A stretch of 64,000 bases of DNA, from contig NZ_JAVDYG010000001.1 in NCBI RefSeq assembly GCF_031458325.1, positions 3,162,001 to 3,226,000 of the forward strand. The letters are read 5' to 3'. The translations under genes and the position numbers were made by a program. The notes below the pieces were generated by a model. That model did not search any database. It was not told where the DNA came from and worked only from the letters and a program-made list of their open reading frames with translations. The DNA is from Nocardioides marmoribigeumensis. GTDB lineage: Bacteria; Actinomycetota; Actinomycetes; Propionibacteriales; Nocardioidaceae. Shown in pieces: positions 41,480 through 49,307 of this stretch (the first letter of the stretch is position 1; every line of letters begins with the position of its first letter).

Positions 41480-42088
41480 ATGGCGTACGACGCACCCCCT
41501 GCCCGCGCGGGCCGGCGCACGCGGCCCCCGAGCTGGTGGTGGTTCGCCGCCCCGGTGGTCCTCGGCGTCCTGGCGGTGGTGGTCGGCGCCGGAGCCTTCG
41601 TCTCGCTGCTGCACACCGTCGACACGAGGTACGGCGAGGTGCGGCCCGACGGCGAGCCGCACGCGATCAGCGTGCCCACTGCTCACCGCGTCGTGGTGAT
41701 GGTCCCGACGCTCGGCAACACGGGGGACTGGACCTGCCGGGTCACGGACAGCCAGGGACGCGCGGTGACGACCTCCGACCCGAGCGGGACCTTCACCCTC
41801 GGTGGCGGCGAGGCGTCGGGCTGGCAGTCACTGCTCACCTTCGACCCGGCGGACGTGGACGGCGTGGGCGACACGAGCAAGGTGAGGGTCTACGTCGCGT
41901 GCCGGACGTCCGGCGTCGACATCGACGGCAACTCGGGCACGGTGCTCGTCGCGAAGGCACCTCAGAGCGGCACCCTGGTCGCGCTCGTCGCGCTGATGGT
42001 GCTGGGCCCGATCCTCCTGGGCGGCGCGGCCCTGGTGTGGCTGGTCGTGCTGGTCGTCCTCCAGGTCGTCAGGAGGTCGGGCGCATGA
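41480..42088 (+). CDS. Two-helix membrane protein of unknown function
   Basis: A 202-residue protein with an N-terminal helix (residues about 20-45, WWWFAAPVVLGVLAVVVGAGAF), an extracytoplasmic domain of about 110 residues with two cysteines (DWTCRVTDSQG and VYVACRTSG), and a C-terminal helix pair (LVALVALMVLGPILLGGAALVWLV). The middle domain is strand-rich, and I do not recognise it. The stop overlaps the crotonase start as ATGA, which is a coupling without an obvious functional reason. Confidence 0.7.
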   Translation: MAYDAPPARAGRRTRPPSWWWFAAPVVLGVLAVVVGAGAFVSLLHTVDTRYGEVRPDGEPHAISVPTAHRVVVMVPTLGNTGDWTCRVTDSQGRAVTTSDPSGTFTLGGGEASGWQSLLTFDPADVDGVGDTSKVRVYVACRTSGVDIDGNSGTVLVAKAPQSGTLVALVALMVLGPILLGGAALVWLVVLVVLQVVRRSGA

Positions 42089-42846
42089 GCGTCACGGTCG
42101 ACCGGGACGGCCCGGTCACGACGGTCACGATCAGCCGGCCCGAGCGGCGCAACGCCGTCGACGGGCCGACGGCCGCCGCGCTGGCCGAGGCCTTCCGTGC
42201 CTTCGACGCCGACGAGGAGGCGAGCGTCGCGGTGCTGTACGGCGACCACGGCACCTTCTGCGCCGGCGCGGACCTGACCGCGGTCGGCGGGCCCGACGGC
42301 AACCGGGTCGACCCGATGGGTCACGACGGCCCGATGGGCCCGACGCGGATGCGCCTGTCCAAGCCGGTCGTCGCGGCGATCGAGGGCCATGCCGTCGCGG
42401 GCGGGCTCGAGCTGGCGCTGTGGTGCGACCTGCGGGTCGCGGCGAGCGACGCCGTCCTCGGGGTGTTCTGCCGGCGCTGGGGCGTGCCGCTGATCGACGG
42501 CGGCACGGTGCGCCTGCCGCGGCTGATCGGCATCAGCCGCGCGATGGACCTCGTGCTCACCGGCCGCGCGGTGCACGCCGACGAGGCCGAGCGGATCGGC
42601 CTGGTCAACCGGGTCGTCGCGCCGGGCACGGCCAAGGAGGAGGCGCAGGCGCTCGCGCGCCGGATCGCCGCCCACCCGCAGCGCTGCGCCCGCAACGACC
42701 GCCTGTCCCTGCTCGAGCAGCACGGCCTGACCGAGGAGGAGGCCCTGGCCCGCGAGCTGGCGCTGGGGGAGGACTCGCTGCAGGACGTCGGGGTCGGGCT
42801 GGAGCGGTTCCGCTCGGGGGAGGGACGCCACGGACAGGGCACGTGA
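42085..42846 (+). CDS. Enoyl-CoA hydratase/isomerase-family (crotonase) protein
   Basis: A 253-residue crotonase. The oxyanion-hole segments HGTFCAGADLTAVGG (about 60-74) and AIEGHAVAGGLELALWCDLRVAA (about 95-117) are intact. At the positions where hydratases carry their two catalytic glutamates (FGQPE and AMEMVLTG in the rat enzyme) this protein has VFCRR and AMDLVLTG. A classical hydratase reaction is therefore doubtful, and isomerase or another crotonase chemistry is possible. It is coupled to the preceding membrane-protein gene. Confidence 0.87.
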   Translation: MSVTVDRDGPVTTVTISRPERRNAVDGPTAAALAEAFRAFDADEEASVAVLYGDHGTFCAGADLTAVGGPDGNRVDPMGHDGPMGPTRMRLSKPVVAAIEGHAVAGGLELALWCDLRVAASDAVLGVFCRRWGVPLIDGGTVRLPRLIGISRAMDLVLTGRAVHADEAERIGLVNRVVAPGTAKEEAQALARRIAAHPQRCARNDRLSLLEQHGLTEEEALARELALGEDSLQDVGVGLERFRSGEGRHGQGT

Positions 42847-42884
42847 CCGCCTGACGACATGACTCGCGGGTAGCCAGCGGGTGC

Positions 42885-45620
42885 GTGAAACTGGCCCATG
42901 TGAACGATCTAACGGCCCTGCCGGACGACACCGACGACGTCGCCGCCCCCGACGAGGCGCTGCGGGCCGACGTCCGCCTGGTCACCTCGATGCTCGGTGA
43001 GGCGCTGGTCCGCTCGGAGGGCCAGGACCTGCTCGACCTGGTCGAGCAGGTGCGCGCGCACGCCAAGAGCGACACGCTCGAGGACCTGCCCGAGCTCGAC
43101 CTCGCGACGAGCGCGCGCCTCGCGCACGCGTTCACGGCGTACTTCCACCTCGCCAACGTCACCGAGCAGGTCCACCGCAGCCGTGCCCTGCTGCGCGCGC
43201 AGGAGGCCGAGGGCGGCTGGCTCGAGCGCACCTTCCGCCGCATCGCGGACAGCGACGACGGGACCGAGGTGCTCGCCGACGTGCTCGGCCAGGTGGGCGT
43301 GCGGCCGGTCTTCACCGCGCACCCGACCGAGGTGCAGCGCCGGTCCACCCTCGACAAGATGCGCCACGTCGCGCGGCTGCTCGACGAGCCGGCCTCCCGC
43401 CGCCGCGACCGCCGGCTGCGTGAGGAGATCGACCTGCTCTGGCTCACCGACGAGATCCGGGTCGAGCCGCCGGAGCCGGTCGACGAGGCACGCAACGGCG
43501 TCTACTACCTCGAGGGACTGGCCGCCGGCGCGCTGCCCGACGTCCTCGAGGAGCTGCGCGACCAGCTCGACGAGCTCGGCATCGAGCTGCCCGACGACGC
43601 GCGCCCGCTGCGCTTCGGCAGCTGGATCGGCGGCGACCGTGACGGCAACCCCAACGTGACCCCGTCGACCACGCGCGAGGTGCTCGACCTGCAGGCCGTG
43701 CACGGCATCCGCATGCTGCGCGCCGCGGTCGACCACCTGCGCCGCGACCTGTCCGTCAGCGAGAAGCTGTCGGGGGTCTCCGAGGCCGTGCGCGAGCGGC
43801 TGACCCAGCGCCTCGAGCACCTGCCCGAGGTCGAGAAGCGCTACCTGCGGCTCAACGCCGAGGAGCCCTACCGGCTGTTCCTCACCTGCATCCACCTGCG
43901 CCTCCGGCTGACCGAGCAGCGCATCAGCGAGCGCACCGGCCACGTCCCCGGCCGCGACTACGCCGACGACGACGAGCTGCTCTCCGACCTGAGGCTGCTG
44001 CGCGACTCGGTGGCCGAGCACCAGGGCGAGCTGCTCGCCGCCGGCGAGCTCGAGCGGCTGATCCGCACGGTCGCGGCGACCGGCCTGACCCTGGCCACCC
44101 TCGACGTGCGCGAGCACGCCGAGAAGCACCACGCCGTCCTCGCCACCCTGCTCGACCGCACCGGCGAGCTCGACAAGCCCTACGACGAGCTGTCGTCCGC
44201 CGAGCGCCTCGAGGTCCTCGGCGCCGAGCTGGCCGGACGCCGCCCGCTGGCCACGCGACCGCTGCCGCTGGAGGGCGACGAGGCCACGACCGCGGAGACC
44301 TTCGACGCGGTGCGCGAGGCGCTCGACGCCCTGGGCCCGCGCACGATCGAGAGCTACGTCATCTCGATGACCCGCGACGCCGACGACGTGCTCGCCGCGG
44401 TCGTCCTGGCTCGCGAGGCGGGGCTGGTCGACCTCGCCGCGGGGGTCGCCCGCATCGGGTTCGTGCCGCTGCTGGAGACCGTCGAGGAGCTGCAGCGCAC
44501 CGAGGAGATCCTGCGCCGCCTGTTCGCCGACGAGTCCTACCGCGAGGTGCTGCGGCTGCGCGGCGACCTGCAGGAGGTCATGCTCGGCTACTCCGACTCC
44601 AACAAGTCCGGCGGCATCGCCCCGTCGCAGTGGCAGATCCAGCGAGCCCAGCGCGTGGCCCGCGACGTGGCGCTGGAGCACGGCGTGCGGCTGCGGTTCT
44701 TCCACGGTCGCGGCGGCTCGGTCGGCCGGGGCGGCGGCCCGACCTACCAGGCGATCATGGCGCTGCCCTACGGCACGGTCGACGGCGAGGTGAAGATCAC
44801 CGAGCAGGGCGAGGTGATCAGCGACAAGTACGCCCTGCCGATCCTCGCCCGGCAGAACCTCGAGCTCTCCCTCGCCGCCACCCTCGAGGCCAGCGTCCTG
44901 CACCAGAAGGGCCGCCGCACCGAGGACCAGGCGCGCCGCTGGGACGCGACGATGGACGCGGTCGCCGACGCCGCGCACACGCGCTACCGCTCGCTGGTCG
45001 ACCACCCGGGCCTGGCCGACTACTTCCTGGCCAGCACCCCGGTCGACCTGCTCGCCGAGCTGCACATCGGCTCGCGCCCGTCGCGCCGCCCCGACGCCGA
45101 CGGCGGCATCGAGGGCCTGCGCGCGATCCCGTGGGTCTTCGGCTGGACGCAGTCGCGCCAGATCATCCCCGGCTGGTACGGCGTGGGGTCGGGCCTCGCG
45201 GCGGTCACCGACGAGGAGGCGCTGCGGGAGATGTACGCCGAGTGGCCGTTCTTCCGCACCTTCCTCGACAACGTGTCGATGACGCTGGCCAAGACCGACC
45301 TCGACATCGCCGCGACCTACGTGGCGGCGCTCGTGCCCGAGGAGCTGCACGAGCTGTTCGAGGACATCAAGGACGAGCACGCGCGGACCGTGGAGCAGGT
45401 GCTCGCGGTGACCGGGGAGGGGACGCTGCTCGGGGACAACCCGATCCTGCGCACGACGCTGGAGATCCGCGACCTCTACCTCGACCCGCTGCACCACCTC
45501 CAGGTCCAGCTGCTCGCACGGCGTCGCTCCGGCGGTGCCGACGGGGAGGACCCGCTGCTCGCCCGCGCGCTGCTGCTCACGGTCAACGGCATCGCGGCCG
45601 GCATGCGCAACACGGGCTGA
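42885..45620 (+). CDS. ppc: Phosphoenolpyruvate carboxylase
   Basis: A full-length 911-residue PEP carboxylase that makes oxaloacetate from PEP and bicarbonate to refill the TCA cycle. The catalytic His is in FTAHPTEVQRRS near residue 145. GGDRDGNPNVT, GYSDSNKSGG near 565, FFHGRGGSVGRGGGP near 600 and the conserved C-terminus LLTVNGIAAGMRNTG are all present. GTG 42885 is used; GTG 42900 is an in-frame alternative giving VNDLTALP. The upstream 38 bp carry no clear ribosome binding site. The 3' end meets the convergent PNPOx-like gene after 13 bp. Confidence 0.97.
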   Translation: MKLAHVNDLTALPDDTDDVAAPDEALRADVRLVTSMLGEALVRSEGQDLLDLVEQVRAHAKSDTLEDLPELDLATSARLAHAFTAYFHLANVTEQVHRSRALLRAQEAEGGWLERTFRRIADSDDGTEVLADVLGQVGVRPVFTAHPTEVQRRSTLDKMRHVARLLDEPASRRRDRRLREEIDLLWLTDEIRVEPPEPVDEARNGVYYLEGLAAGALPDVLEELRDQLDELGIELPDDARPLRFGSWIGGDRDGNPNVTPSTTREVLDLQAVHGIRMLRAAVDHLRRDLSVSEKLSGVSEAVRERLTQRLEHLPEVEKRYLRLNAEEPYRLFLTCIHLRLRLTEQRISERTGHVPGRDYADDDELLSDLRLLRDSVAEHQGELLAAGELERLIRTVAATGLTLATLDVREHAEKHHAVLATLLDRTGELDKPYDELSSAERLEVLGAELAGRRPLATRPLPLEGDEATTAETFDAVREALDALGPRTIESYVISMTRDADDVLAAVVLAREAGLVDLAAGVARIGFVPLLETVEELQRTEEILRRLFADESYREVLRLRGDLQEVMLGYSDSNKSGGIAPSQWQIQRAQRVARDVALEHGVRLRFFHGRGGSVGRGGGPTYQAIMALPYGTVDGEVKITEQGEVISDKYALPILARQNLELSLAATLEASVLHQKGRRTEDQARRWDATMDAVADAAHTRYRSLVDHPGLADYFLASTPVDLLAELHIGSRPSRRPDADGGIEGLRAIPWVFGWTQSRQIIPGWYGVGSGLAAVTDEEALREMYAEWPFFRTFLDNVSMTLAKTDLDIAATYVAALVPEELHELFEDIKDEHARTVEQVLAVTGEGTLLGDNPILRTTLEIRDLYLDPLHHLQVQLLARRRSGGADGEDPLLARALLLTVNGIAAGMRNTG

Positions 45621-45633
45621 GCCGGCACCACGC

Positions 45634-46086
45634 TCAGGCGTCGAGGCGGGCGTGCAGCCACGGGCGCTCGAGGACGAACCGGCGTCCCGACAGCTGCTCG
45701 GGCACGATCTCCACCACGTCGTACTTCAGCGTCGGCACCCAGGGGCGCAGCGGCAGCTGCTCGGCGCGGTGCGCCTCGTCCTCCTCCAGCCGCCGGGCCC
45801 GCCCGCGCACGATGACGCTCGAGGCCTCGTGCTCGTCGTACCGGTCGATCTCGAAGACCACCTGCGGGTGCAGCAGGACGCCGAGCAGCTTGGACCCCTC
45901 CGCGGTGCGGAACAGCAGGGTGGGTCCGTCGCGACCGGCGTCGTCGACCGCGTAGTTGACCGGCACCAGACCGACCTCGTCGCCGAGCGCGTAGGCCAGT
46001 CGTCCGAACTCGTCGGCGCGGAGCGCCGCCCAGCACTCCTCCGTGCTCAGCACGGTGACGACCTCGTCGTCGATGTCCTCGCCCAT
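45634..46086 (-). CDS. Pyridoxamine 5'-phosphate oxidase-family flavin-binding protein
   Basis: A 150-residue split-barrel protein: LSTEECWAALRADEFGRLAYALGDEVGLVPVNYAVDD, TLLFRTAEGSKL, VVFEIDRYDEHEASSVIVRGRARRL. This pattern belongs to PNPOx-like proteins of actinobacteria that bind FMN, F420 or heme, often with stress-related roles. ATG 46086 is chosen because it follows GGAGGTGGG; the family domain starts soon after. The 111-bp gap upstream shows nothing further. Confidence 0.85.
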   Translation of the reverse strand: MGEDIDDEVVTVLSTEECWAALRADEFGRLAYALGDEVGLVPVNYAVDDAGRDGPTLLFRTAEGSKLLGVLLHPQVVFEIDRYDEHEASSVIVRGRARRLEEDEAHRAEQLPLRPWVPTLKYDVVEIVPEQLSGRRFVLERPWLHARLDA

Positions 46087-46197
46087 GACCCACCTCCGGT
46101 GGCTTCGCCATCGGCCGCGGCCCGAGCGGTCGCGACCACCCACCTCGACTCTAGGAGCGCCGGGCCCCCAGCGGGAGGTGTGCGCCTGTCTGGTGCA

Positions 46198-46839
46198 TCA
46201 CCACGCGGCGCCCGGCGGGCCGGACAGGTAGGCCCCGAGCGCCTCGGCGAGCCCGAGCCGCGCCTCGCCGGCGTCGGCGTACGTCGACAGGCGGCGCTCC
46301 AGGTGCAGGCCGCGCACCGCCCCGGGCAGCAGGCTGCGCACCCGCGCCAGGCGCACCGGGTCGACGTCGTACGCCGCGAATGCCGCCCGCACCTCCTCCT
46401 CCCACCTCTCGTCCCAGGCCCGGAGGGCCAGGGCGGTGTGGGGGTGGCTCGCCTCGAGCGCCGCCCGGTCGGGCGGGAGCGCGAGGCGCAGGTGGAGGAT
46501 CGCGCGCATCCGCGGCCGGTCCAGGCCGTCCCACAGCAGGTCGACGATCTCGCGGACGCGCTCGGCGACACCGACGCCCGGGGCGCCCTCGCCGAGCATG
46601 GGGCCGGCCGGGGTCGCGTGCGCGAGCACCGCCGCCCACAGCCCGTCGACGTCGCCGAACTGGTGCTGGAGGGTGCCCCACGTGACCTCCGCCCGGCGGG
46701 CGACGAGGCTGGCGCTCGCGGCCTCGGGTCCCTCGGCCAGGCAGGCCAGCGCCGCGTCGAGGACCCGCGCTCGCGTCTCGAGCCCGCGGCGGTTGAGCCG
46801 CGTGCCGCGGGCGCTGAGGGGATGGTCAGCGGTCGTCAC
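46198..46839 (-). CDS. TetR-family transcriptional regulator
   Basis: A 213-residue repressor. The helix-turn-helix covers residues about 20-65 (ETRARVLDAALACLAEGPEAASASLVARRAEVTWGTLQHQFGDVDGLWAAVL), and the C-terminal ligand-binding domain is helical. GTG 46839 is divergent from the LLM oxidoreductase gene, and the 72 bp between them contain a 22-bp palindrome that is its likely operator. The probable function is repression of itself and the oxidoreductase until a substrate-like ligand binds. Confidence 0.9.
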   Translation of the reverse strand: MTTADHPLSARGTRLNRRGLETRARVLDAALACLAEGPEAASASLVARRAEVTWGTLQHQFGDVDGLWAAVLAHATPAGPMLGEGAPGVGVAERVREIVDLLWDGLDRPRMRAILHLRLALPPDRAALEASHPHTALALRAWDERWEEEVRAAFAAYDVDPVRLARVRSLLPGAVRGLHLERRLSTYADAGEARLGLAEALGAYLSGPPGAAW

Positions 46840-46858
46840 GCTGGCTATCCTCCTCCGG

Positions 46859-46880
46859 TGTCATAGAGACGTCTATGACA
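46859..46880. promoter_or_regulatory. 22-bp palindromic operator, arms TGTCATAGA / TCTATGACA
   Basis: Perfect 9-bp arms with the 4-bp centre GACG lie 20 bp from the TetR start codon and 31 bp from the LLM oxidoreductase start codon. Symmetry, AT content and position between divergent genes are classic for a TetR operator. Confidence 0.8.
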
Positions 46881-46911
46881 AGTCGACACGTCGAGCACGT
46901 CGGGGAGCGCC

Positions 46912-47775
46912 ATGCGGCACGGCATCGTCCTGTTCACCAGCGACCGCGGGATCACCCCCGCCGAGGCCGCGCGCGCCGCCGAGGCCCACGGGTTCGACAC
47001 GTTCTACGTCCCCGAGCACACCCACATCCCGGTCCGCCGCGACGCCGCGCACCCGGGCACGGGCGACGAGACGCTCCCCGATGACCGCTACCTCCGCACG
47101 CTCGACCCGTGGGTCTCGCTGGCCACCGCCGCCGCGGTCACCGAACGGATCCGCCTGGCCACCGCGGTGTGCCTGCCGGTCGAGTCCGACCCGATCACGC
47201 TCGCCAAGACCATCGCCACCCTCGACCACCTCTCCGGCGGCCGCGTCACCGTCGGCGCCGGCTTCGGCTGGAACACCGACGAGCTGGCCGACCACCACGT
47301 CCCCGCGGGCCGGCGCCGCACGGTCCTCCGCGAGTACGTCGAGGCGATGCGCGCGCTGTGGACCCAGGACGAGGCGTCGTACGACGGGGAGCACGTCTCG
47401 TTCGGGCCGTCGTGGGCCTGGCCCAAGCCGACCCAGCCCCACGTGCCGCTGGTCGTGGGCGCCGGGGGCGGCCCGCGGACCTTCGCCTGGATCGCCCGGC
47501 ACGCCGACGGCTGGATGACCACGCCGGGCGAGGCCGACGTCGCCGACAAGGTCGCCCTGCTGCGCAGGACGTGGGCCGACGAGGGCCGTGAGGGTGAGCC
47601 GCAGCTGCACGTGCTGGCGACCAGCCGGCCGACCCCCGAGCTGCTCGAGCAGTGGGAGGAGCTCGGCGTGACCGACGCGGTCTGGGGCCTTCCGGACAGG
47701 TCGGCCGACGAGGTGGTGGCCTTCGTGGGGCGGCACGCCGAACGGCTGGGGATCGGGCCCGAACGGACGTCTTGA
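46912..47775 (+). CDS. LLM-class (F420-type) oxidoreductase
   Basis: A 287-residue TIM-barrel oxidoreductase. It has FDTFYVPEHTHIPVRRD near residues 28-44, RIRLATAVCLPVESDPITLAKTIATLDHLSGGRVTVGAGFGWNTDEL (about 78-124), VPLVVGAGGGPRTFAWIARHADGW and a conserved C-terminal helix region. The strand and loop pattern matches TIGR03619-like F420-dependent members. It probably reduces or oxidises an unusual small molecule; control by the divergent TetR regulator is inferred. ATG 46912 follows GGGGAG. Confidence 0.88.
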   Translation: MRHGIVLFTSDRGITPAEAARAAEAHGFDTFYVPEHTHIPVRRDAAHPGTGDETLPDDRYLRTLDPWVSLATAAAVTERIRLATAVCLPVESDPITLAKTIATLDHLSGGRVTVGAGFGWNTDELADHHVPAGRRRTVLREYVEAMRALWTQDEASYDGEHVSFGPSWAWPKPTQPHVPLVVGAGGGPRTFAWIARHADGWMTTPGEADVADKVALLRRTWADEGREGEPQLHVLATSRPTPELLEQWEELGVTDAVWGLPDRSADEVVAFVGRHAERLGIGPERTS

Positions 47776-47841
47776 ACCACGCGCCGCTCATGGGAGAGGG
47801 TGTGGCGCTCGGGGTCCGGTGCGCGAGGGGGGAGGCCAGGC

Positions 47842-48918
47842 ATGCCTGAGGACAGGCCACCCGTGCTCGTCACGGGCGCGCTCGGCCACGTCGGACGCCA
47901 CACCGTCCGCGCGCTGCTCGGGCGACGACGCCGGGTGGTGGCCACCGACCGGCGCACCCCGGCCACCGAGGCGCTGGCCCGCACCCTCCCCGAGTCGGTC
48001 GAGCTCCGGTGGGCCGACCTGACCGACGCCGACGAGGTGCACCGGCTGGTCGAGGAGGTCGAGCCGCTGGCCGTCGTCCACCTGGCCGCGATGATCCCGC
48101 CCTCCTCCTACGCCGCGCCGGAGCTGGCTCGTCGCGTCAACGTCGAGGGCACGCGCCACCTGGTCGCGGCGATCGAGTCGCTGATGGTCCGCGCGGAGCG
48201 CAACTGCCGACTGGTGCACTGCTCGTCGGTGGCCGTGCACGGGCCGCGCAACCCGCGCCGGGGCACCCTGCTGAGCGCGGAGACGCCGGTGCGGCCCGCC
48301 GACGTCTACGGCGCGACCAAGGCCGAGGCCGAGGCCCTCGTGCGCCGCTCCGGGGTGGACTGGACGATCCTGCGCCTGGGCGCCGTGGTCTTCCCCGACC
48401 TGACGATGACCGGCGACGTCGACACGCAGTACTTCTCCGCGATGCTCCCCTCCGACGGCCGCGTGCAGACCGTCGACGGACGTGACGTCGCCTTCGCCCT
48501 CGCGACCGCCGTGGGCGCCGACTGCTCGGGCCGCACGCTGATGATCGGCGGGGGCGAGAGCCACCGCATGACGCAGGGCGACCTGGTCCGCGCGATGGCG
48601 TGGGCGGTGGGCGTGCCCGGCGCGCTGCCGCCGGGGCGGCCGGGCGACCCGGACGACGACGACTCGTGGTTCTGCACCGACTGGATGGACACCGCCGAGG
48701 CGCAGCGGGTGCTGGGCTTCCAGCACCACACGTGGCGCGAGACCCGCAACGCCGTCGCCCACCACGCCGGGGTGCGGCGGTGGGTCAGCTGGCCGGCGAT
48801 CCTGCCCGTGCGGGCCCTGCTCAGCGCGCGGTCGCCGCTGCGGGGGTTCCCCGGTCCGTTCGCGCCGATGTGGCGCGGCGTCGAGGCCCGCTGGGGCGAG
48901 GAGTCCCTGGCGCCCTGA
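47842..48918 (+). CDS. NAD-dependent epimerase/dehydratase, paralogue 1
   Basis: A 358-residue extended SDR. The cofactor motif is LVTGALGHVGRHTVRALL (GxxGxxG near residues 10-16), the catalytic residues are Ser in CSSVAVHG near 130 and Tyr-x-x-x-Lys in VYGATKAEAEAL near 155, and DVAFALATAV and RTLMIGGG follow. It shares near-identical blocks (LVTGALG, VVATD.RTPATE, ADL.D..EV.RLV, LAA.IPP, ALPPG.PGDP, WMDT.EAQ.LLGFQHH) with the gene at 53931, so the two are paralogues. The substrate is probably a nucleotide sugar or steroid-like compound. Confidence 0.9.
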   Translation: MPEDRPPVLVTGALGHVGRHTVRALLGRRRRVVATDRRTPATEALARTLPESVELRWADLTDADEVHRLVEEVEPLAVVHLAAMIPPSSYAAPELARRVNVEGTRHLVAAIESLMVRAERNCRLVHCSSVAVHGPRNPRRGTLLSAETPVRPADVYGATKAEAEALVRRSGVDWTILRLGAVVFPDLTMTGDVDTQYFSAMLPSDGRVQTVDGRDVAFALATAVGADCSGRTLMIGGGESHRMTQGDLVRAMAWAVGVPGALPPGRPGDPDDDDSWFCTDWMDTAEAQRVLGFQHHTWRETRNAVAHHAGVRRWVSWPAILPVRALLSARSPLRGFPGPFAPMWRGVEARWGEESLAP

Positions 48919-48930
48919 GCGGGCGGGCGG

Positions 48931-49215
48931 TCAGCGGGTCCGGCGCACGCGCCGGCGCAGCTGCAGGATGCGCAGCGAGGCGGCGATGACCGCCAGGGCC
49001 AGTCCGGCTGCGGTGGCGATGAGCAGGGCGACCGACTGTGGCGCGGTGCCGCTCCAGCCGAGGAAGTTGACCTCGGCCTCCTGGGTGTTCTGCGCGATGA
49101 AGATGATGAGGAGCACCAGGAGGAGGCCGAGCCCCACCACGCCCGTCCACACCGCGCTGGTGCGCGACCCGCGCAGCGGGTCGTCGGGCGGTGGACCGGA
49201 TGCGTGCTCGCTCAC
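48931..49215 (-). CDS. LapA/DUF1049-family membrane protein
   Basis: A 94-residue protein with two membrane helices (TGVVGLGLLLVLLIIFIAQN and VALLIATAAGLALAVIAAS) joined by TQEAEVNFLGWSGTAPQS. This QNT..A.V.FL pattern is typical of LapA/DUF1049 proteins, which assist envelope assembly. The C-terminus is basic. It starts with GTG, and a strong hairpin ends the next gene's transcription 39 bp upstream. Confidence 0.87.
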   Translation of the reverse strand: MSEHASGPPPDDPLRGSRTSAVWTGVVGLGLLLVLLIIFIAQNTQEAEVNFLGWSGTAPQSVALLIATAAGLALAVIAASLRILQLRRRVRRTR

Positions 49216-49253
49216 GCTCCGAACCTACCCGTCCCACCCACGGTCGGACGCCG

Positions 49254-49292
49254 CACGAGGGGTGCCCGGCGCGCGGCCGGGCACCCCTCGTG
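49254..49292 (-). terminator. Intrinsic terminator hairpin after the secreted protease gene
   Basis: Perfect 16-bp arms (49254-49269 and 49277-49292) with a 7-nt loop begin 15 bp past the stop of the minus-strand protease gene. No T-tract follows, as is common in high-GC actinobacteria. It separates that gene from the LapA-like gene. Confidence 0.85.
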
Positions 49293-49307
49293 GTGCAGCA
49301 AAGTGGG

